Source: Myxococcales bacterium (GTDB lineage Bacteria; Myxococcota_A; Polyangia; Haliangiales; Haliangiaceae). Taken from it: DNA of 64,000 nt. Positions within the stretch are counted from its first letter, which is position 1, and each line of letters begins with the position of its first letter. The position numbers were made by a program, and so were the translations under genes. The notes under the pieces were generated by a model, which was not told where the DNA came from, made no database searches, and saw only the letters and a program-made list of their open reading frames with translations. The stretch spans positions 192,370 through 256,369 of the forward strand of contig JADJUW010000003.1 of assembly GCA_016716835.1 (NCBI GenBank), read 5' to 3'. Below, piece after piece: positions 19,568 to 27,300 of this stretch.

Positions 19568-21658
19568 CTAAGGTTGCCCTAGCGCCGTTTCAAACTGCGG
19601 ATGGGTCGTAATGGCGTGGTCAAGTGCTGCCAATGTTGACGGCTCTACATCGGCCCCAAATCGTGCGGTCGAACGCGCGCGCTTGACGAGCCACGCGGCA
19701 TCGAGCAATCGATGGCGAGCGAGCGACGGGAAGCGCGAAGAACCCTCCGTAACTCGATGAGCGAGCGCCACCGTGGTTTCGCTTTTGGGCCCTGTCGGCA
19801 CGCCATATGCAACGTAAAAACCGGCCGCCAGCATGCTCGAGCGCACGGCGGTGGAATTGGTATAGGTAAACAGCTCGACGGGCGAGGGCGGCGCGGCTAC
19901 GACGTCATAGAGCGCGCGAAATATGGCAAGCGACCACATCGGCGTGTCGACCTTGGCCGAAAACGGATCCCAGAAAATCACGTCGGGTCGCGGCTGCGCG
20001 GCATAGTGCGCGTGATAATCGCCCGCGCACAGTCGCCACGTGTAACGACCTTGCGGATGCGCAAACGCGCCATCGAGCAACAGCTTGTGGGGCGCGCCGT
20101 GACGCAAGTGCGGAAACAATTTTAAGTTGTCGAGTGCTAGGCGCAGCGCATCGAGGTCGTGCTCGTAGCTAATGATCTCGGCGCGAGGGCCGTCGGTGCC
20201 CTTGACCGCTCCGAGCCGTCGGATCAGCGCCATCGCATTGTGCGCGGCGCCAAGTCCCACGTCCCATACCACCAAGGGGCGTGCGGGCGCGGCAGCCCGG
20301 CACGCCCATTCGATCCACGCCGACTGCGCGACGTAGAGCCGCTCGGCCTCGGCGTTGGGGTCGTTCACTGAATGCATGATTTCGCCCGAGGCAATATGCG
20401 CGATGCTCGCCACGCCAGGACCTGCGCTGCTACCCGCGACGTCACCATGGTCACCGCCCCTGGCGATGTGGACGCGAAAGTTCCCAAGCGCCTCCGCCCC
20501 GCGGTGACGCGACTTCTTAGGCTCGGCTCGCAGCGGCGGGTTGTCTTCATCGGTGCGCATCAACACCTCGCGTTGCTCGGCATAGAAAGCCGGAAACGTG
20601 CCCGCGATAATGTGCCCGCGCATTTTCGCCATCAGCCCTAAATAGAAGTGCAGGTTGTGGTTTGCGAGCAATTGCCAGCCTAGCGGCTCTTTGCACTTAA
20701 CCAAATGGTGCAGGTATGATCGCCCATACAACACGCAGGCGTCGCAAGCACACGCTTCATCGAGGGGCGCCTCATCAAACTTGTGCACGCCTCGCCGCAA
20801 GTCGAGCTTGCCGCGCGACGAAAACACCGTGCCTTGTTGCGCCCACGCCGTCGGCAAGATGCAATCGAACATGTCGACGCCGCGATGCACGCCCTCGAGC
20901 AAATCAATCGGGGTGCCAACGCCCATGAGGTAGCGCGGCTTGTCGCGCGGCAAGAGGTCCGCCGTCATCTCGGCGATGTCTTCGCGCTCGGCCTTGCTCT
21001 CGCCCACCGCCAGCCCACCAATCGCATAGCCGTCAAAGCCAGTCATGTCAGTCAGCGCCGCCGCACTCTGGCGCCGCAGATCGGCGAAGCACGCGCCTTG
21101 CACGATGGCAAATAACGCGCTCGCCGCGTCGCCGCGCGCCGCCAGCGACCGCGCCGCCCAGCGATGCGTCAGCTCCATGGCCGCCTTGGCCTCGCCGTGT
21201 GGGCTCGTTGAATTAATGCATTGGTCGAGCACCATCATGATGTCCGAACCAATGGCGAGCTGCATCGCGACCGATCGCTCCGGCGTTAAGTGAAACACCG
21301 TGCCGTCGAGTTGGCTACGAAACGTCGCGCCATCCTCACTCATGGCGCGGATGTGAGGCAGCGAAAAAATTTGAAAGCCGCCGGAGTCGGTTAGAATCGA
21401 CTTGTCCCACCGCATCCACTTGTGCAGGCCCCCGAGCCGCTCAAACAACTCAATGCCCGGTCGCACCATAAGATGATACGTATTGCCCAAAATGATCTGC
21501 GCGCCGAGCTGCTGCAGCTGCCCGAGGTTTTGCGAACGCACCGCCGCGCGCGTGCCCACCGGCATGAACACGGGCGTCAAGATCTCGCTGCGCGCGGTGG
21601 TCAGCGTGCCCGCACGCGCCCGCGTGCCTGCTGCCGTCGCCTCAACCCGAAACCTCAC
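19568..21658 (-). CDS. tgt: tRNA-guanine transglycosylase fused to an MnmC-type methyltransferase domain
   Basis: 696 residues; a standard Tgt is about 375. Residues 1-375 form a complete bacterial Tgt, which swaps guanine 34 for preQ1 in the queuosine pathway: general acid/base Asp in ILTDSGGFQIF (Asp91), nucleophile Asp in GVDMFDCILPT (Asp265), zinc ligands Cys303, Cys305, Cys308 and His334. After a linker of about 60 residues, the C-terminal 260 resemble the SAM-dependent methyltransferase of MnmC (Methyltransf_30): VVWDVGLGAAHNAMALIR, then PDVIFWDPFSAKVDTPMWS and FTYTNSTAVRSSMLAAGFYV. MnmC's methyltransferase half finishes mnm5U at the same wobble position. So one chain may combine two position-34 modifications. 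Confidence 0.88.
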   Translation of the reverse strand: MRFRVEATAAGTRARAGTLTTARSEILTPVFMPVGTRAAVRSQNLGQLQQLGAQIILGNTYHLMVRPGIELFERLGGLHKWMRWDKSILTDSGGFQIFSLPHIRAMSEDGATFRSQLDGTVFHLTPERSVAMQLAIGSDIMMVLDQCINSTSPHGEAKAAMELTHRWAARSLAARGDAASALFAIVQGACFADLRRQSAAALTDMTGFDGYAIGGLAVGESKAEREDIAEMTADLLPRDKPRYLMGVGTPIDLLEGVHRGVDMFDCILPTAWAQQGTVFSSRGKLDLRRGVHKFDEAPLDEACACDACVLYGRSYLHHLVKCKEPLGWQLLANHNLHFYLGLMAKMRGHIIAGTFPAFYAEQREVLMRTDEDNPPLRAEPKKSRHRGAEALGNFRVHIARGGDHGDVAGSSAGPGVASIAHIASGEIMHSVNDPNAEAERLYVAQSAWIEWACRAAAPARPLVVWDVGLGAAHNAMALIRRLGAVKGTDGPRAEIISYEHDLDALRLALDNLKLFPHLRHGAPHKLLLDGAFAHPQGRYTWRLCAGDYHAHYAAQPRPDVIFWDPFSAKVDTPMWSLAIFRALYDVVAAPPSPVELFTYTNSTAVRSSMLAAGFYVAYGVPTGPKSETTVALAHRVTEGSSRFPSLARHRLLDAAWLVKRARSTARFGADVEPSTLAALDHAITTHPQFETALGQP

Positions 21659-21736
21659 GCGCGGGTTGTAGCCGCATGGCCTGTGCGCGGCAACGCCCGG
21701 AGGTAAAACCTTGTGTATAGATCGCGCTATCGTCGC

Positions 21737-22894
21737 TCAAGCAGGCGGTAAGCCGGTCGCGATATAGTTTGCCCAAGCAGGCTGCTCACTTACCGTAGCC
21801 GCTGCAAGCACCGCGGCAACGCCGACATGGCCGGCCAAGAACGCATACTTGACGTTGGCTGTCAAAGCAGGAAGATTTGGATTTGCTAACTTGTACGTAT
21901 ATAAACATTCATCGTACCAATGCTTTGCCGCTCGGCTAAACCGCTCGTTGCTCGTAGCCCTGTAGAGCTGATGATAAATGTGAGCCATTCCCGCAGCACC
22001 GTGCGAGATGTTAACAGAGGGTGGTTGAATATAGTCTTTACGTGGCCTTAGCGTACTACGCAGGCCGACTTGAATTGCCCGTTCTCGCCAATCATCGTTG
22101 CCGAGAGCCGTGGCCGCGCAAAGAAGTGCAAGTGCGACCCCGGCGTCACCGTGACCCCATCCCGCGTCCGAGCGGATCAAATTATTTGGACGCTCTGGAA
22201 ACTCGTAGACAGAAAAACACGAGTAGCCATCGCTGCGGATGCGGCCCATTAACCACGTCGTGGCCTCTTCAAGCATGGACCGCGCCGCAGGTAGCGACGT
22301 TAGGTGCGAAAGTGCTACGAGGAGACTTGCCACGCCATGGGCAAGGCCTGTTTCGACTACTTCTTCACCTCGCTTCACCGATGTCCAACAGCAACCAGAA
22401 CTGCCACTGGTTCTGGCAGAAGACGCCAAAGCATTGCATAACGCCGTGGCGAGCGTAAAATTATGACGTTTGATTGCGTAGAACAACATCCCAGCTAGCC
22501 CATCAAAAAGTTCAAACGGGATTCGTTCATCTTTACTAGCTTCACTTGAAGAGATGCTCTCCAACAAAATAGCGTCGAGATGGCTAAGGATTTCGGTTGC
22601 GTCCGAATTGTGATCAGTTTCTATTAGGTTTGCGAGGAGCCATGCGTGCCCAATTGAGCCCTCGAAAAATTGGCTATCGGCGCCATTTGACTCAAAATGC
22701 CGCACGAGTTCTTGAACTGCTATGGATCGGAACGACGGATACTCTGGAGAATCGGTGGCTTGCAACAAAAGTGCCAATTCACCATAAAAACTGGGGAGAG
22801 CTTGAGGTAACCACAGTTGCTTAGCGTTATCACAAACCGTTTTAACTGCGAACGCGGTGTCGCTCGGCAACAAAAATTTTGCGTCGCTAGTCAT
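21737..22894 (-). CDS. LanC-like protein lacking canonical zinc ligands
   Basis: 385 residues with the repeated helical layout of LanC cyclases. The three landmark motifs are recognisable: GLAHGVASLL (His186, the acid/base histidine position), AGWGHGDAGVAL (246-250 region, where active LanCs have WCYG) and NISHGAAGMAHIYHQLY (297-298, where they have CHG). Both zinc cysteines are thus replaced (Cys to Gly247 and Cys to Ser297), so canonical thiol activation is unlikely. It may be a pseudoenzyme, a substrate-binding partner, or use another metal set (His248 is a possible stand-in). It is divergent from the intact LanC gene at 22983. GC is lower than in the flanks. Confidence 0.8.
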   Translation of the reverse strand: MTSDAKFLLPSDTAFAVKTVCDNAKQLWLPQALPSFYGELALLLQATDSPEYPSFRSIAVQELVRHFESNGADSQFFEGSIGHAWLLANLIETDHNSDATEILSHLDAILLESISSSEASKDERIPFELFDGLAGMLFYAIKRHNFTLATALCNALASSARTSGSSGCCWTSVKRGEEVVETGLAHGVASLLVALSHLTSLPAARSMLEEATTWLMGRIRSDGYSCFSVYEFPERPNNLIRSDAGWGHGDAGVALALLCAATALGNDDWRERAIQVGLRSTLRPRKDYIQPPSVNISHGAAGMAHIYHQLYRATSNERFSRAAKHWYDECLYTYKLANPNLPALTANVKYAFLAGHVGVAAVLAAATVSEQPAWANYIATGLPPA

Positions 22895-22982
22895 TAATCA
22901 CACGAAAAATAATAGATCGCGAAACGTTACGAGGCTTGAATAAGCGTAAAGACCTAGTTTCTCTCGTGCGCCTCGCCACTAG

Positions 22983-24341
22983 TTGCAAAAAGTTGATACG
23001 ATCTCTCCCGTGAGTCCCCAGTCGACGTGGCATCCAATATTATCGGGCGAGTTAGCGTTGAAAGCTCAAAAAATCGTACAACACATCATAGATGAGTTGA
23101 AAGCCGAGTTGGAGAAATCGACGCTTCTTCCCGCGGGAATTGTTGTAGCGAATAGCCCGGTTGATCCATATGTCGCGCTCCTTTTTTCATACGCTTGGGC
23201 AACTGATAAGTCACGTTCTGACATTGCCGCGTATGCTGTTGAGTTACTCGACGCCATCTCCGCTAGTTGCGCAGCGGCGCCTAACAGCTTGCGTCCGAAT
23301 TCTGGTGTCATCGCCGCCGATTGGGTTTATTCGCATTATTGCAGAGAGTTTTTTGAGCGGGATCCGGAGCACGGGAATCTCGAAGACGAGACAAGCGATG
23401 ACATTGAGGTCGCTTTGGTTGTCTGCAAGCTTCTAAAAGATGCCCCGCCTCGAGCGTACGATCTAGCTTCGGGTTTGGTGGGGCTCGGCATCTATGGGTT
23501 AGAAAGTACCAACACTAAGGCAGGAACAGAAATTGTTTCAGTGGTTCTATCATTGCTCGCAGATCGCAGCGAGCCGGTGGATTCGCTTCGATCGCGCTGG
23601 CTCACACCGCGAGAACTACTATTTGGGTCCAATCGTGAAGCATATCCGGACGGTGTCTATGACCTAGGTGTTGCCCATGGCGTACCCGGCATTATTGCCT
23701 TTGCAGCAGAAAGTTACGCGCGTGGTATCGCACGCGAAGTTGCCTTAGACATTGCGGGCAAAGCCGTGGAGTGGATTCTGAGTGTTAGGGTCTTAGACGG
23801 CGGGCCTGGATACGACTCATGGGTCGAGCATGGGAAAAATGCCTACACCGGTAACCAAGTTGCGTGGTGCTACGGTGGCCTGGGGTTAGCCGCAACCGTT
23901 TTGCGCGCCGCTCAAGTATTTTCGAGGAGTGATTGGCACGGTCAAGCCGTAAATATTGCGCGCGCTTGCGCAGATGTGTCGTTGAGTAGTTTTGAACTTC
24001 GGAGCCATGCGCTTTGCCATGGGTCTGCTGGGATCGCCCACATATTCAATCGCATGTATCATGCGACAAATGACCCGATATTTAAACGAGCGGCCGTATC
24101 GTATTATGAGGCATGCGTGGGTGCGTTTGACCCTGCTATCGGCTTTGGTGGGTATTTAGATCTTGCAACGATATTCACTGGAAAGAATACTCAATCGGAA
24201 TCAATGACGACCGCAAAAGTCGGATCTTGGAATTTCCTGACCGGGACATCAGGCATTGGCGCCGCATTGCTAGCGGCAATCGGTGATGTTGAACCGCTCT
24301 GGGATCGATTGTTGCTTACAACAATTATGCCTAAACAGTAG
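22983..24341 (+). CDS. LanC-like cyclase with full zinc site
   Basis: 452 residues. LanC proteins add cysteine thiols to dehydrated Ser/Thr, forming lanthionine rings; eukaryotic LANCL relatives add glutathione to dehydroamino acids instead. All active-site landmarks are present: DLGVAHGVPGIIAF (His232), NQVAWCYGGLGLAA (Cys295) and SHALCHGSAGIAHIFNRMYH (Cys344-His345). The N-terminal ~200 residues are the usual divergent alpha-toroid part. The start is uncertain: TTG at 22983 gives the longest form, and an in-frame GTG at 23010 is an alternative; neither has a clear ribosome site. It faces away from the degenerate LanC (88-base gap) and converges on the kinase gene (54-base gap). GC is low: one counted line (23161-23220) is 27/60. 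Confidence 0.85.
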   Translation: MQKVDTISPVSPQSTWHPILSGELALKAQKIVQHIIDELKAELEKSTLLPAGIVVANSPVDPYVALLFSYAWATDKSRSDIAAYAVELLDAISASCAAAPNSLRPNSGVIAADWVYSHYCREFFERDPEHGNLEDETSDDIEVALVVCKLLKDAPPRAYDLASGLVGLGIYGLESTNTKAGTEIVSVVLSLLADRSEPVDSLRSRWLTPRELLFGSNREAYPDGVYDLGVAHGVPGIIAFAAESYARGIAREVALDIAGKAVEWILSVRVLDGGPGYDSWVEHGKNAYTGNQVAWCYGGLGLAATVLRAAQVFSRSDWHGQAVNIARACADVSLSSFELRSHALCHGSAGIAHIFNRMYHATNDPIFKRAAVSYYEACVGAFDPAIGFGGYLDLATIFTGKNTQSESMTTAKVGSWNFLTGTSGIGAALLAAIGDVEPLWDRLLLTTIMPKQ

Positions 24342-24395
24342 CTACTTGTTTGGTAAGAGCCGGCAATCGCGCGTAAGTCAGATTTTTATGGAGTC

Positions 24396-27300
24396 CTAGT
24401 ACAGTCCTGAGCGCAACTTGAATTCGCTATCGATTTTGTGGCTAATAATCTCTTCGACTTTTCCTGACGCAAGGTCCTCGCTGGTGAGTGGGGCGATGTC
24501 GCGCACAGTGAGAGACCCTTCACGATCAATGCTCAAAAGCCAGTGATTGGTTGGGTCAGTACCCGCCCACAGCGACCGGCTCGGGGCAATGAATTTCGCG
24601 ACCAACCGGAATTTGAACAAGTCGTAGATCAGAATTTCATTGTTGTAGGTCGTCGAAAACAAGTAGTTTTTGCTGGCTGAAATCGTTCGTATGATGCCAC
24701 CGCCTCCCTGTAAGGTTGCGACTCGTACTCCGGCAGGAAGACTCCATATCGCGATAGTTCCGTCGTCGAGACCAACATAGAGCTGATCACCTGCGGCAGA
24801 GATTTCGTCCGCCTTTATTGATGCGGTGTGGTTCATTTCGACGACGAGATTTCCTGTGAGGCCAAATAGTTTCTCTGATTGGGTGCCACTCGCCACGATA
24901 TAGCTTCCGTCGGGAGGCACATCTATTCCCGTGAACTCTCCTGGGATGACAGAGGTTAGTTGCTTAGCTTTCGCATCGAAGATAGAAATTCCTGCCGAAA
25001 ATCCAACAGCTGCGAGCGTTTTTCCATTCGCAGACCAAAGCAGTTGGAATGGCTCTTCTGTTAGCTGATGCGTTCCCGCCGTTGCGCCGCTTGCTTCGTG
25101 CCATGTCAGGAGGTTTGACTTGCCTACGGTGGCAAATTCGTGTGTGACTGGGTTAATGGCAACCATTAAAATGTCGTTGCCGATAATTTTTTGAATTCCG
25201 AAATCTTGCAAATTTAGTAGCCTTAACACCCCCGTTCCGTCGAGGCTAATAATCGTTTTCATTTGATTGGTGAGGCCAATCTGCCCTGCAAGTCCCGGTT
25301 CCGTATTGAATCGCTCAAATGCTCGGCTTGTGAGGTCCCACTTTGAGATGCCGCCATTGTCGGCATAGATAAGAGAGTTTGGTGTTGTAAAAATTGGTGG
25401 CGCAAAAAAATCGGAGCGATTGTCATCGCCTGCTCCAAGCGAAAAGGGCAGCGAATCACCTGAGGTGTCCCATAGCTTAACCGTTCCAATTCCTGATGAT
25501 GTCGCGAGTTCTTGCCGTGTGTCGCTATAAACGGCACCTGTCAAGACACCGCCGTGAGGTAGCGTTGCGAGGAGAAACTCACGCTGAGTGTCCCAGAGCT
25601 TCGCGCTGCCGTCGCTGGAGAGAGACAGGAGGCGATTGTTATCGAGGAACGTTAGACTCGAGATCAACCCGGTGTGAGACCTCAGAATGCTGACGTTTCC
25701 GCTCGCTAGCTCAGTTACGCGAATTGCCTTGTCGAGACTGCCAGTCGCGATCCGCGATAAATCGGGACTGATCGAGCACGCCGTTACACCGAGATCATGT
25801 GGTGTTGTTGTGAATTGCGATTTTCCCGTTTTGACATTAAAAATGGCGACGGCTGCCGCATCTTTGCTGGGAGCCGCAGCGAGAACACCATCGGCCGAGA
25901 CACACGCGCGACTTGTTTTGAGGGTGCCAAGATAGGTTGTCGTTCCATCTTTGGCTATGACCCAAGCACGTTTTTCGTGGCCCGTTCGAATAGCGATGGC
26001 CGCATCTTGGTTTGGAAACACAAAATACATGCCGCCCGGTTCCGTCTTGTTTGTAATGATATCGGCCACATCATTGGTTGCTAGCGTCCATCGTTTCAGA
26101 CTTGCATCGGTCGAGCCACTTGTAATTGAACCGGTACTAGGCTGCCACCAAAGCGACGTTACGAAAGAATCGTGTAGTTTACGCTCGTGAATTCGAGAGC
26201 CCGTTTCGATATTCCATATGCGTACGATTCCATCAGGTCCGGCCGTTGCGATGTCAATGTTGTTTATCCAGGTTGCGTAAATTGCAGATCCAAGCGGCCC
26301 TCGCTGTACGATTATGGTTCTAATAGCTTTCTTTGATTCAAAGTCAGAAACTATGACCGTGCCATCATCGCTGCTTGATAAGAGCTTTGAGCGGTCCGGA
26401 GACAATTCGAGATTCCAAACGCCGCTTGTGTGCTTCGCAATCGTTCCGAGATCGGCTTTCAGTGGCGCGATTGCGCGCGCCAGCATAAAAGGAACTGCTT
26501 CATCGTTTGAGTGTCGTGTAAACGCTCGGAACAGATAGAGAATGGCGGGTTGGTATTCGTTTGAAACGAGCAGCTGGCGTCCTTGTTCTACATAGCTGCT
26601 TGTTAGCTGTTCATTTGCGCGGGCTTCGCTTGCCACCGCTTTTTCACGAAGGCCTGCGAATACGATGGCGGTTACGACGAGTGCTACCGCCAGCACGCTT
26701 AAGATGCCGCGGCGAATGCGTTGCGTGCGCTGGGCCTCGCGGAGGCTGGCGGTGGCAAAGGCGTCCTCCACGGTGGTGACGGCCCCAGGATAGCGCGATC
26801 GCCAAATGCGGTATTCGGTGAGGGTATCGCCGCGCCATAGTAAGCCGCGGTCGTTGCCGCGATCGGCCCACTGCTTGGCGGCGACGCGCAGTTGGTCGCG
26901 CAGGCGGGCGCCTTCGGCGTCTTCGTGACGCCATTTGACGAGACGAGGCCAGGCGGAGAGCAGCGCTTCGTGGATAACCTCGATGCGCTCGGAATTGTCA
27001 GGGCCTTCCTGCGCGACCAAGAGCCGCGAGGTAATGAGACGCTCCAGCACGGCGTTGGCGCGTTGGCCGCCTGCGACTTGCAAAATCTCGTCTCGACTAA
27101 GCGAGGCACGTGTGCCATCGGCGGTGACGAGGTGGCGAAAAATTTCGCGCACGCTTTTTTGTTCATCATCGCTCAGCGCGCCGAGGACTGACTCAGCGTG
27201 GTGGGCCAGTGCGCCGCCGACGCCGCCGAGCGTCTGATATGCCTTGCGCGTGAGTTTTTTGTAGTGTTTGTCGCGAAATTGCCAGAGCTGGAATGCGGTA

